Shown here one piece after another: positions 20,441 to 32,100 of a stretch of 43,378 nt of DNA. Location: positions 1-43,378 of the forward strand of contig CAICTM010000898.1 in the NCBI GenBank assembly GCA_903772945.1, in the 5' to 3' direction. Numbering within the stretch: position 1 is the first letter of the stretch; each line of letters opens with the position of its first letter. The notes beneath the pieces were generated by a model. That model made no database searches and had not been told where the DNA came from. It saw nothing but the letters and a program-made list of their open reading frames with translations. The DNA is from Seminavis robusta. Lineage: Eukaryota > Bacillariophyta > Bacillariophyceae > Naviculales > Naviculaceae. Made by a program: the position numbers and the translations under genes.

Positions 20441-23414
20441 ATGAGCACCAACAATAGGAGTCGGAATGTGCAGGACTTGCAGTTGGATTTGTTGCATCAG
20501 GCCCTGGACGAGTAAGTTGGATAGCAAACAAATAGCATTCTGGTCTTGTCGTCGTTATCATCATTGTCGTCGTCCTTTCTCACAATTGAACTTCTCTGCT
20601 ACCTATCCCACCATCAGTACTGCGAGAATCTTGATTGCCTATGTTCCAGTTCTGAGAGAAATCAGCCTGGAGCTTTTGGACACAGTCTTTGTCCCTAGGA
20701 CTGTTGCCAAGCAGTTGCTGTTGGCCATTGCTCTGGAAGCTGGCGTCTTGACGTACAAGCAAGTGACGACCATTGTCAAGGCGCTGCTCTCCAACTTTTC
20801 GTCCCGAAATAGACTCATTGCCGAACTGGAACGGCAACAGAAAACAGTCAAGGATCAAGATGACTGGATGTGCTTGGCAGAAGCCATTGATCTGGCGCAG
20901 GGACACACAGTTTGGAGGTCAGATCCAAACTGCGCTCTCTACGAAAAGGAGCGCATCAATGCTCGCATTGATGAGTTTGTACATCTGATGCGCCGTAGAG
21001 ATATCTTTGAGCTGATGTTTGTCTTGCGTGGTGGGATTGCTAGAAACAAGTTTGGATTGCTCCATGAAGGTCTCTTTAGCAGAGCAATGGCGGGGTCCAA
21101 GATTCTTGTGGAAACATATCACAATGTGGTGTGTGCGGCTCTCGACTTTGTCTGTGATGCCCCGGTTCGAGAGGGAGAAGCTCCCATTCCAACCGATGCA
21201 AGACTTGCATTCTTTAATGAAACAAGGTACGCATCCATGGTGTGGTAGCTCGAGTTTGTCTGCCTGTTATTAAGGTGTTCATCCCAACACGTCTCTTACA
21301 TGTCTTTCCCCTGCACTAGGCATGCCTACGGCCGGAGCGCTTTGATCTTGAGGTACGCCGTCCTACAGCTTGTCTCCGACATTTAGCACAGTTACAAGTT
21401 CTAACCGGCGTGCTTGTCATTGTCCCAAATCGTATCATTGTCCAGTGGTGGCGCTGCATGTAAGTTGATGAGGTCGTCAAGGAGGAGTCAATGTTCGATG
21501 GCAGCATTGATGTCTCACAATCTGAGTTTGCTCCCGTTCTTAAAATCCTTTAATCAATCATCATCAGTGGGCTTTTACCATTGTGGAGTCGTCAAAGCTC
21601 TAATGGACAACAACTTGATGCCCCGTGTCATTGGCGGAAGCAGTGCTGGGTCCATCGTTTGCTCGATGCTTGGAACTCGCACCGACGATGAATGCAGGAA
21701 TGACTTGCTCAATGTCATGGGGACCAATGCGCCAGGACACTACGGGAGACTCAAACTCAACTTCTTCGCCCCCGTCCGCTCGGAGACTTCTCAGCAGCAC
21801 GCACAGTCTGATATTCAACAAGTTTTGCAAAACTCGGCTGGGGCGTTCAAGGACGGCAAGAGAACGTGGCAGTTGATGATCCCAATCGGTTTGAGGGGTG
21901 CAACGTCGTTCATCTACGATGTCGTCACGGGCACGCGTCGCCCGATCGATATGGTGAGAAGCGATACTGCTCACCTTCGCGAATGTTGCAAAGTGAACAT
22001 TGGGGACTTCACCTTCCAGGAGGCTTTTGATAGGACTGGAAGAATCCTCAACATTGTTGTCACTCCACTCAGTAAAGGCGATCCACCCCGCCTGTTAAAC
22101 TACCTGACGGCTCCGCATGTGTTGGTGTGGAGTGCTGCAGCGGCATCGTCATCTTTGCCGGGTGTGTTTGAAGCCAACCGATTGATGGTAAAAGATGTAG
22201 ACGGCACTGAACGATACGAGAGTGCTACAGAGATGAAGTTTTCTGACGGGTCGATGGAGTTGGACTTGCCTATGCAACAACTGAGCGAGATGTTCAACGT
22301 CAACCACTTCATCATCAGCCAGGCAAACCCACACGCAGTCATGTTTGGCACCTACAACACTGAGAAAAGCGTGTGGACACACCCAGTCACTGGTCTCTTC
22401 AACTCTTTGCTGATATTCCTCAAAGATCAGCTGCGCGCTTGGCTCACACATGCAGTCGAGTTGGTTGGAGGAAGACAGATTGCTCCTCTATTCGGTGTAC
22501 AAAGAGACTTTGGTACCCAGGTCCTTACCCAGGAATACGAAGGAAGAGAGTGTGACATCTCCATGGTGCCCTGGATCAGTCACCGTAGCCTCTTCAGTGC
22601 CTTCCTCCACTGCATCTACAACCCGGACGAGGATGACTTTTTGAATTGGGTCGACGAAGCCGAGCGAGAAACTTGGAAGCACATCCCAGCAATCAAGAGT
22701 CATATTGCTGAAGAGATCACCTTGGATCGTTGCGTTCAGCGCCTACGACGTCGTCTTGCTGCTGAATCCTTGGAGAAGAAGCGAACCAACTCGTACGGCG
22801 CCAAAATGGGAGAACGCGTTCCAAGCTTCTTTACAAGCCCCAGCCTTGTTAACTTGGGAGGCTTGGGTGTCGGGGATCAAACTGTTTTCAGCTCCTCCCA
22901 AGGCGACATGGTCAAGGATGGCAATGCTCAAAGCAGTGGATCCCTTGGTGTCGGCAAGGCTGCAAAGAAGGAACCAATTCACTCTTGGACGATTCCAAGT
23001 GGCGCTGTTCAATCCGGCTGGGGTGGACTTGGCCTCCAGGGGAACCGACCTTCGGCATCGAACTTGACCCGATCTCATTCATCGGGCCTCTTCATTGACG
23101 ACGACGAACATCGTCCGCACATTCGTCAGCAGCAAGAGCCGGCTCAAAAGACTGGCGAGAACGCATCTACTGGTGGTGGAGCAGACCGAGCGCAGGTTGC
23201 AGATTTGAACACCACAGGGGGCTACGTCAAGACAACCAGCATGGCTCACTTCTACTACCGCCGTGGAGGGGCAAATCCCGGGATGCACAAGTCCGTGAGC
23301 GATCACAAAATGCTCAACCAGGCTTCAGCTGACCACCCAGAGGTGGAACGACGAAAGTCCAAGAGCCAATCGGATCTGGTCTCTGCTGCTCAGGTGGTGC
23401 TGTCCTTGTCGTAA
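20441..23414 (+). CDS. SDP1/Tgl-type triacylglycerol lipase (DUF3336 + patatin)
   Basis: Five exons (20441-20511, 20618-21226, 21320-21352, 21446-21459, 21568-23414) are phase-consistent and give 857 aa. The N-terminal DUF3336 region carries AIDLAQGHTVWRSDPNCALY and HLMRRRDIFELMFVLR. The patatin domain opens with HAYGRSALILSGGAALGFYH, the glycine-rich oxyanion loop, assembled from exons of 33 and 14 nt. The catalytic Ser lies in GGSSAGSI (about residue 267), and the paired Asp in FSDGSMELDLP (about 468). The C-terminal 250 residues are Ser/Gly-rich and disordered. This subfamily hydrolyses stored triacylglycerol at lipid droplets; diatoms use it to remobilise oil. Without the micro-exons the active-site loop would be lost, so skipping them would inactivate the product. 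Confidence 0.92.
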
Positions 23415-23894
23415 CGAGTTGTCAACGACATTTTAGATTCTGTGGCCTCCCCTGATCCACCTTCATCGTTGCGCTGGGTTTATGTCTCAACGGAGCGCAC
23501 CTCGATTTCCTATTTTTATACTGTACACAATTCTACCCGCTACAATTAGAAAGCTTATAATGATTTAGAGGACATTGTTTCATTCATGAAGGCAATTACT
23601 TTCCTCCGCCGTACTTCTAATTGTAGAATGCTGTATAGTCACTGTCCTCTATGCTCCAAGCGGTTGTCAATCCTTGCTTCAAAATGAGGGCAAGGTAGCA
23701 ATGACTAATAGATGATCTCAGAATATACAGTTTGTTTCATTGCAGGCTATATCTTCCTTTCAGGATAGACAGTGATGAAACTAAAACAAGACGACGTCAC
23801 TTGTTCACAGATCCCAAGAGCCACTGAGGTGGCAGACTGAGCAAAACATGCTCTTCTAGCAAAACAATGCTCTTCCCAAAAGTAGCTCAGCCCA
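23415..23894. other. Intergenic, no gene seen
   Basis: A 480-bp interval between the convergent lipase and BTB pseudogene 3' ends. It is AT-rich and lacks a convincing ORF, repeat or RNA gene. It presumably holds both polyadenylation regions. Confidence 0.6.
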
Positions 23895-25585
23895 TCAGTG
23901 TTCAAACTTGTACAGAAAATTTGGAGGTGAACCAGCTCCATTCCCATGAGTCTTCCAGGCAGTGGGTGGTGGGAAATCTTGATTTGGCTTCAACTTTACC
24001 TTGTAGAAGTCAACGTCTTGCACCAAACCACCATTAGCAGAACAAGGGATCTCAACATACCAGTATACTCCATGGAAGGCAAGAGCAAAGACCCTCTGCT
24101 CGCCTTGGTAAGAACCTTGCATGACATACTTGGGCTTCTTCTTATATAATCCATCTTGTGTGTACACTCCATTCACAGCTTCTGTCCCAGCTCCTTCCAC
24201 CTTGATTGCAACTGGAATTCGCCCTTTATGAGAACGTTGCATGAGATACTTGGGATTCTTCATATATAATCCATCTTGTATGTACACTCCATTCGCATGA
24301 TCTATCCCAGCTCCTTCTACTTTGATTGCACTTGGCATTCCTGCACCAACAGGCTTTTCAGAAACCCAGCTTGGTTCACAACGTTTTGGAAAGCTTGAAG
24401 GTGCCAGTTTCAGTGCTTGATTCTTGTATGCTTCATTCAGCTGCTGAGAGGTAGCCAAACCTGATGAAGCCACAGCTGTTGCTAGAAATTGAGCATCGAT
24501 TTTTTCAAAGCAAATGTGTGTGGAAAGACACTTTCCAGCATCCTTTCTGTGACTGGGTTCACCTTCTATGGTACCCAGAGGCTCAGAATCTGGAAGAGAT
24601 CACATTCTGTCATTTTCATTTCTGCATCCATGAGAATTTCCTCCATGACAATCTTGCTCAAAGCAGCCACATGATCGGTAGACACTGATTTAGCTGGGGT
24701 TTCACGGACCCATTGCTTTGCATTGTCCAAAACCACATCTGGCACTGAATTCCCGGCCGTTCGGCATACCTGCAAAAAAGCAAAGGACAAGCATGGCCAT
24801 TTCTTCAGAATGGTTGTACAATATTCCATGACAAGCTCTTCAAGGCCAGCAAGATTGAAGTAGGAGGCAGCTTCTGTCAATGACACCAATGATTCAATCT
24901 GTTGAATGGAAACATGTTCCTCTTCTTCTTCTCCATCAGGTGTCTTCCGTTTCTTGGAGTTGAGAATTTGTGCATCATGGGTAAGAACAAATTCCACCAC
25001 TGCCTGGAGGACGCTTCCTGTAAAGCTAAGCTCTACAACCGGCAGTGATGCTTCCTGGAAGGCAGCGGATTTTTGCGATTTTCTCAGATTCTTCAAACTC
25101 GCGGTAATTCGTGGTGGGCGAGTTAGCGCGATTCGTTCGAGATTCGCGCTATTCGCGCTGACTCGCGCAGCGCGAATAGCGCGAGTTTAAAGCGAATGAG
25201 TGCGTATATCTGCTAGTAAAACTCCGCGAATTAAGAACGAATACGCATTTGCTGTGCGCGAATACGCATTCGTGCTGCGCGATTCGCGGACGAATTACAT
25301 TGAAATACCGTGAGTTTGTTTTAGCGAGGTTCTAGAAAACCGGTAAATCTGGTGCCTTCCTGGAACTTGCCCAAGAGCATTCCCTTGAAAACCTCAGATC
25401 GGGCCGAAAGTGAGAACCGGTTTGCTGACACCATCTGTTGTTCCCTTGAGGATGATATCATTGAGACTGTCATCGGTCAGGAACTTTGCCAGCATCTCAT
25501 CACGAGTCTTGCAGGAGGCTGGTTGCTGCTGGTTATTATTGTTACTAGTACATGTAATAGCTTTTGCCATGGTGGTGAGTGACAC
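23895..25585 (-). pseudogene. BTB-BACK-VNGVY-repeat gene, frameshifted and split by an insertion
   Basis: The order on the minus strand is intact: a BTB start (MLAKFLTDDSLNDIILKG, 25585 side), NRFSLSARSEVFKGML, ELSFTGSVLQAVVEFVLTHD, a BACK-like helical region (FNLAGLEELVMEYC, VASSGLATSQQLNEAYK), then two tandem units of VNGVYxQDGLYxKxPKYxMQ with a Trp/Tyr-rich end. Lesions: a frame break with lost codons between DGVS and NRFSL (about 25,420); a 295-bp insertion after FQE (25,061-25,355) bringing stops; and a frame change between FQILSLW and EGEPSHRKD (about 24,570). BTB-BACK proteins usually act as Cullin-3 adaptors or oligomerisation scaffolds; this copy cannot make one. The 3' portion could persist as a short ORF. 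Confidence 0.8.
25061..25355. mobile_element. Putative small non-autonomous insertion element, 295 bp
   Basis: Flanked by 10-bp direct repeats CTTCCTGGAA (25051-25060 and 25356-25365). Removing the insert and one repeat restores the BTB reading frame (GKFQEASLPVVEL), and the paralogue at 9.3 kb lacks the insert. Ends are imperfectly inverted: GGCAGCGGATTTTTGCGATT at the left against GCACCAGATTTACCGGTTTT read inward from the right, and AAACTCGCGGTA against AAACTCACGGTA further in. The interior is CpG-rich, unlike its surroundings, with a 16-bp hairpin (25144-25159 / 25169-25184) and a repeated GAATACGCATT. No ORF. A 10-bp duplication fits Mutator-like elements, but the class is a guess. Confidence 0.7.
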
Positions 25586-27029
25586 TTGTCGTTGGAGATA
25601 TGATACTAGCTAGTATGTAATTCTGATTGGACTTTCTTTAGAGTTGTCCCCGCTGGCTAGCTAGCAGGTAAGAATAGTAAAGAGGCCTCCGGTAGAGCAG
25701 TTTAGTCTATGAAAGCCGGTTGGGGGGGGTGAAATTGGGCATTGTTCGGTGGTACCACGAGGGGCGGGGGCAAACTGGGAACCAACGAGCTGGAGTTTTG
25801 GGATGCATGGAGACACACCGTCTGTAGGGATTCCAACGACCAGCTATCTAGCTGGTCATATACTGAGGACAGGGACATCCTCACATACCTAGAATTTCTT
25901 GAAGGCGCAAAGTGAGGAAAAGGCATGATGGGAAAAAGGCATGATGGCCTCTGCATCAGCTTCCTTCCGAAGCATTCTGAACAAGTATCACTCAGATTGA
26001 TGCATCAATGATCCATGCAGATGTGGAAGAGGTTGAAATGGAGGACGGACCCTTTAGTTGGTTAGCTTAGCGCTATAGCGGCTCGCAGCTCGGAGTAAGG
26101 TTAGTATCTTTTGGCCTTCCATCTAATCTGAACCTCAACAGCTCAACAAGCTGAACGATTTGGTCACTTACTTTTCATTCTCGGCAACCGGCTTGGTGGC
26201 CGAGGAGACTTAGATGAGGAATCTTGGATCTTTGAAAACAACCCGGATGTAGGTTGAGCAAGTCGCAGGGTGTACCGATGGTTTGAGAGTTGAGATGAAA
26301 GAGAGGGTCACTTTGAAATTTCAATCGATACTGGTACTTCTTTTTCAAGAATTTGTACTTCAGTGCTTATTTGTTTGTGAAATTGACATAAATGGATGAT
26401 GATTCATCATTCTTTTCACTGGATTTGGATGGAAATACATTGAGAAACTAATTGAGACTTAACACCGGGATTGCAACGGTAGAACATGTCCTTGACAACG
26501 ATTATCATACCATCGGTAGGTATTTTAGTGTACTCTCGAAGTAGCCAAACCGACCAAAGAGCCTCCCAAAGAAGGGAAAAAGGAAGGCAATTTTGGTAGC
26601 GCGATTGATGTTCATCATCTCAGCCATTGCCGAGCCTCCCACCAATTGCAAACGAAACTGGTGATCAAGCGGTTGCATGAGTGATTTTCGGCCATTGGCT
26701 CCTTGTGCTTCTTGTTAGAGAGCAACGGTCCTTTTGTGCATTGCAGGAAGAGATCAAGTCACCTTCGCAGCCTATCCTCCTTGTTGCTGGGGACTTTTTG
26801 TTGTCTGTGCTGTTTTGCTCTGTTTGGTGAAGAAGATTGTCAGTGGAACCTGGTTTTTGAGAATCGAATCAGAGGAGCGGAGTGACGAGTGACGAGTCGA
26901 TCTTTTGTTCCCTCGGAAGTGGCTCGCAGCAAACCCACCAGAAGATAAGATAACACTCATTCCATTCGATTCGCTTCCATTCAAGTTGGCCAAGAAAGAA
27001 GTCTATATCTATAGAAAAAAGTCTCGAAG
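25586..27029. other. Intergenic, no gene seen
   Basis: About 1.4 kb with only short incoherent ORFs and no RNA gene I can fold by eye. It holds the upstream side of the BTB pseudogene and, at the right end, the promoter of the PDZ gene, including a GTGACGAGTGACGAGTCGA run near 26,881-26,900. Confidence 0.5.
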
Positions 27030-28730
27030 ATGATGTCTTCTACGAATGCTTCTACGCCGCCTCATTCCATCCAAAACATGGAAGAAGGATCCTATTCCGA
27101 GAGCCCTGATTCTCGTCACTCGGGGTGTTCCTTTCGAGATGAAATGTCGGGGACCTTCTCCGAGCCAGTGCATGTCCAAGCTGTGGATTCCTTTCATGAT
27201 TGCAGCGAATACATGGATTTGGATGACTCCAACATTCCCACCATTAGACTCTCCAATTTCGGAGCGGCGCTCGAACAGGACTTTCAAACCGTCCAGAATG
27301 AACTGGCGGGAGTTCTTTCTGACGACGAAACAGCCGATGGAGGTGGCAGCATGGATCATCGCGATTTGGACAACAAGAACAGCAACAACAACAATGCACT
27401 GCAAGTCCATCCAGTCGTCGACTCGACGGGAGGAATTGTAGTCCAAGAATTGACTTCTTCTTCCTCTGCCAATAAACCACGACAACGACAGCGTCTCGTG
27501 TCGAGCGATGGTGTCATTGCCGAATTTGAAGTGCCTTCCTCTTCGTTCAACCAACCAGATGACGACAGTCCACACGACGACAGTCAACCCAATGATTCCG
27601 ATTTGGCAGATGAAAAGATTGTCGCTCAGGCCGTCGAAATCGACGCTAGTTTTCGCAGCAATGGCAGTTTCAACATGCACGATCTAGAGCTCGGAGATGA
27701 GGAACCCCTGCCGTATCCCGGTAATCGTCGTGCGTCGGGACTCGCTAGAGCGGCCCGCAACTTTTTGGCCAATGCCACCAGAAGCGCCTCCAGTCGATCT
27801 CCCTTTACCCCGGCATCGGCCGTCGGACAGCATCGACGAGCCGAACTCCTCAGTGCCACCGTCATCAAGAATGCACCCACGGAAAGTGTCGGGCTCAACT
27901 TGTTGCGCGATGAAGTCGTGGTCTATTCCATCAATCGAGACATTGTAGCGACGGACGACGATGATGACGACGACGAAGAAAACAACAATGCGTCCAAGGG
28001 AAGTCTCTTGCGACATTGTCCCTTTCAAGCCGGAGACAAGATTCTCTCAATCAACAACAAGAGGACGCAGCATATGGACAGTCCAGAAGCGGCACGAATG
28101 TTGCGAGAGGCCACGGGATACATCAATATTGTCTGTCGTAATGAAGGAGGCGATCCCTGTTTGATTGAATCCATGATTACCAAGGCCAATCGAAATCAAC
28201 GGAGTGGCATGGGTCTCAAGTCGACGGGACAACGCGATTTGCGAGTCTCTTCCATTAATGAAAACGGACTCTTTGCACAGTCTCTGTTAAATGTCGGAGA
28301 TCGGATCTTGTCCATTAACGAAGTCGATGTGACCGAAGTTGATGCTCGCGTCGCCTGTGATATCATCAAGGATTCTCCCGATCGAGTCACTGTCGTGGCC
28401 CGAACGGCGCATACCACCGGAGTGGTCGTGGCCGAAGTTTCCACCCGAGGGTTGCGTCGCGATAGCGAAACATCACAGCAAATTTTGACAGTGGTACCCG
28501 AAGATCAAAACGACGAACGACGCAATGAAATTGAAGCCGTGGATGATGTATGGGAACTCACCAAACAGCAACGAGAACATGTTGTCATGGGACTCTGCTT
28601 GACTCTTTTGATTGTGGCTGTCATGGCGGGGATCTTTGGAAGATCCTCGGCGGAAGACGAACCAGCGCTGCTGTCAGATCCAGCACTGGAGGAAACGGGT
28701 CCCTTTTTCAATGGCACGCTGGAGCCTTAA
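27030..28730 (+). CDS. Two-PDZ, C-terminally membrane-anchored protein
   Basis: Single exon, 566 aa. The first 270 residues are Ser/Asp/Asn-rich and look disordered. PDZ-like domain 1 (about 270-370) has SVGLNLLRDEVVVYSI, then a run of eight Asp, then CPFQAGDKILSINNKR. PDZ-like domain 2 (about 380-465) has GMGLKSTGQRDLRVSSI, LNVGDRILSINEVDVTEVDA and VTVVARTAH. A single hydrophobic helix near the C-terminus (VVMGLCLTLLIVAVMAGIFG, about 520-540) followed by about 25 acidic residues makes it a tail-anchored protein with PDZ domains facing the cytosol. A 424-aa paralogue lies at 40.6-41.9 kb. Ligand and membrane unknown. Two adjacent ATGs start the frame. Confidence 0.82.
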   Translation: MMSSTNASTPPHSIQNMEEGSYSESPDSRHSGCSFRDEMSGTFSEPVHVQAVDSFHDCSEYMDLDDSNIPTIRLSNFGAALEQDFQTVQNELAGVLSDDETADGGGSMDHRDLDNKNSNNNNALQVHPVVDSTGGIVVQELTSSSSANKPRQRQRLVSSDGVIAEFEVPSSSFNQPDDDSPHDDSQPNDSDLADEKIVAQAVEIDASFRSNGSFNMHDLELGDEEPLPYPGNRRASGLARAARNFLANATRSASSRSPFTPASAVGQHRRAELLSATVIKNAPTESVGLNLLRDEVVVYSINRDIVATDDDDDDDEENNNASKGSLLRHCPFQAGDKILSINNKRTQHMDSPEAARMLREATGYINIVCRNEGGDPCLIESMITKANRNQRSGMGLKSTGQRDLRVSSINENGLFAQSLLNVGDRILSINEVDVTEVDARVACDIIKDSPDRVTVVARTAHTTGVVVAEVSTRGLRRDSETSQQILTVVPEDQNDERRNEIEAVDDVWELTKQQREHVVMGLCLTLLIVAVMAGIFGRSSAEDEPALLSDPALEETGPFFNGTLEP

Positions 28731-29139
28731 CTTATTGGATTCGATTCGTTGCTTCAATGAATTCTGACTTGGCTCAACATAATATCTACGCAATCTTCAG
28801 CAAACCATACACGAGTTCCAAGGAGAAGCAGAGGGAGCCTCCCACAGCGAGGGCCTCTGCGGTCGCAGTTGGCCAAGAGGAAGGGCGTTGGCCATGTCGA
28901 GAGCTTGTTGGGAAGTTGATGTTAATGTCTTCCCTTGCGACTTTACGGTTGACGGAGTCCTCATTCTGGAGGCAATCGGGCACATCAGATCGTAGTTTAG
29001 TGAATACGACACTCGCATTCATATTACGAGTTTATAGGCAGCAGCATAATGGACAAGAACAACGTTCAACCTTTTTAACGCCAATTAGAGATTCAAAACA
29101 CAAAGAGTGATGTTTACTTGCGTCGTGGACTCCACTCGA
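28731..29139. other. Intergenic, convergent 3' ends
   Basis: About 410 bp between the PDZ gene stop and the stop of the large membrane-protein gene. No convincing gene, repeat or RNA seen. Confidence 0.6.
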
Positions 29140-32100
29140 TTAGTCATCGGGAGCGTCGAAGCTATCCTCATCGAAGCCATTCACTTTGTACTTCACAATC
29201 CACTGGGAGATACATACAAAGCGATAGACTAGTTGAGCCGCTTGTCGCTATCATGATAATATGATACTGTCGCGATTGGTGGGGGTGAAACGCAATTTCC
29301 ATTACTTACAGGCATCAACCCCGTGACAAACAAGGACCTCCATGTAGTGCCAGCAATGCTTCCAAACTTCTCGCAATCACGAATCCGCATCAGATACATG
29401 CTGCCCAACCTCTCGATGTACGGATGCAGATGTGCCTCGTGGACCAGCAGATCTCTAGTGAAGCCCGTTGGTACGGAATCCAAACCAACGCCAGCAATCT
29501 TAACGTTTGGGTGGAGAAATCTTCAAGGAAAGAGGAATCGAATAAGTGAGGCACGAAATGGTAAAGCTGAAAGAAGAGGAAGGGCGAGCAGTAGTTAGGC
29601 CATTCTTACTCAACATCAATTCTTCCCAACCAAAACGCTCCAGTGACAATGAAAATAATCACTATGTCCCAGTTGCAGGAAACAGTTGTGATGAGACGGT
29701 CTCGTTAGAACGAATTCTCTCGGCCAAGTGCTTACTTACGCCTGGAAATAACAATGAGAAGACCCGTGCCCAGGTACCAGCATTCGAAGAACTGCGGCAT
29801 AGTTGCGGAAGGTGTGAGGTGTGACTTAAAAAACGGCCAACGTCAGCATTTGCTTCATTCTGATCTCACCAAGCTTGCGTAGTTCGCTGCAATTGGTAGT
29901 TGCGGAAAGCGTGAGTTTTGTGCGTCAAAACGGCCTACATAATACCGCCCACTTCATCCTGTCTTACCTGCTCTTGGCTTCTTTCGATAAAAGGAACTGA
30001 AGTTGCGTCCCCGCAGAAGTTTCTGGCCTACGATTTTGAGTGCAATCGTGGAAGCCTTGACATAGCCAGGAATTTGGTGGTGTTAGAGACAAAACCAAAT
30101 TCGGCTGCTACGGAAGCGACAGCACTTACAATACCAATGGCAACTGCAATGCTGCCAACTACATGGACCCTCGTGATTGGATAGGCAAAAATGAAGACGC
30201 CAATAAACGTCAGTAATGCTGTAAAGACACCCGCTCCCATCATAGAGAACACCATGTTTCCGACGTTCTGGGAGATACAGGAAAAACAATAGATACCTGA
30301 GCGGCATGATGCCTTCATGATGCGGGGAACATGCCATTTCCTTCACTTACTTGCACCACATTGTCAGGCGAGTTCCGATACGTGCCAAAATACGGGTCTT
30401 TCAGGCTGGGTATTGTTCCATTCCGCAGTTTGAGGACCTTGTTGGTATAGCTCGGCACATAAACCAAGATGCAGAACGTGGCCACCAGTGTCCCAACAAC
30501 AATTGCAGGAATACCAGCGGCTACAAAGATCAAACCCCAGGAAAGATGTGAAAGGCATGCGACGAAAACACACATTCCACAGGAACAGCAATGATGCCTT
30601 ACCATCGATCATCCTTCATTCAGGGGCAAACAAGCCATCAGTCACTGCAACGTATGCGGGATTGGGCTTTAAAAGTCAAGAAGATCACTTACCATTTCTC
30701 TGGGAGATAGTCCAAGATAGCTTGCTCTTCCTCTGTCACTGTGAGCTGATCTCGGGTAACTGAAGTGGTGTGAGTAAATGCACGGTAAAGCTGCTCGGAA
30801 ACTCACTACAGATCTTACCTGTAGCCCACTCATATGGGCTGAAGGCCAAGATTTCCTCTTTCGTGAACCGAAACCCGAGATCTGATCGAATCTCATCAAT
30901 GGCATGCCCAAACATCTCGACCAGAGCCGACGCGTATGCCACACCTAGCAATTGTATTGTTAGATAAGGCCATAAGTAAGAGGCACGCTGCCCGTCTAGT
31001 GGCCGTGACATGCAATTATCCTCACTCACCGACGATCGTCACGATCGCTTGGACGATCAACCCAATCCAGAGCCTTCCAGTAAATCTTATACCTTCCTCG
31101 AAGAAGAGCCTGCGAGAGAAGAGCTGCTTCAGTGTCCATGGTACCCCTCCAACCTCCACAACTGTCTCTCCGTGGAGAAAGAAGTTTCGCATGACCTGCC
31201 CTTTTGTGCTGGCGCCTTCAACCATATGCATACCTAAAGCATTCTCAATCACATCGGCAATTTTGTGGGTTGCAGCGCATTTGATTGTGTAGTCACGAAC
31301 TCTACTGTGACCTTTGGCAGCCTTCACAAGCCCCTTCACCACGGCCAAAACTGCAAATGCTCCAACAACCGCAATGCAAAGCAGTATGAAGTACGTCCAC
31401 TCGTCTTCCAAAGTGTCTTCGATAGCATTGTTGTACGCGATAGTGGCAATCTCCACTTCGTTTTGTTCAGTTGCTGGAACCCTCTTCAAGAAGGAAAATG
31501 TTGTTTCTCTTTGGAGGTCTTCGTTGAAATCAAGAAAAGCATCTAGAAACTTCTCACATTCCGTTTTCAACTGCTCGTCAAGTTCTAATTCAGCTTCCTC
31601 CCCGGCCTCTCCTGTATCATGGAAAACTATCAATTGCAAGAACCCGTTCGTGTTAGGTTACAGCAAGTCGACAGGGAGAACAAGAGGAGAAACAGATATC
31701 TAATGCTACGTGAACGTACCCTCGTCCACAACTCCTTCAGCATCTTGTTCCGCAGCTTCAGCAGCGTTCACGTCTGAACTTTCCACCAGTCCGGCTTCCT
31801 CAAAGGCCGTACCAAACAGGCTCAATCCTAGAGTTCTCCAGTTGTTGAATGAGCACCAGTCACTCACCGTCCGGCAGTAAGGATCTAGCCTGAGGCCTAT
31901 TCCCGCAAAGTACAATGCAAAAGTGGTCAGACACCTGCGATCTAGATAGGCTAGATCTACTAGCACCAGCATAAACAGAAACTATGGGAAGCCCCCTCAT
32001 AGCTTACCTCCCAAGGCCTCGAGGCCTAGAATCGGACACCATTTGGGGTGCTGCTGGCATGTCCCTTGAAAGCAAAACCCACTTGTGCAGGAGGCATGGT

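Noticed and set aside
24566..25096. BTB-like ORF as an independent gene
   Set aside because: Its upstream half and downstream half are both present in other frames, and its apparent start lies within the inserted element.
27009..27680. A 223-codon minus-strand ORF
   Set aside because: Antisense shadow of the PDZ gene N-terminus, without a recognisable domain.
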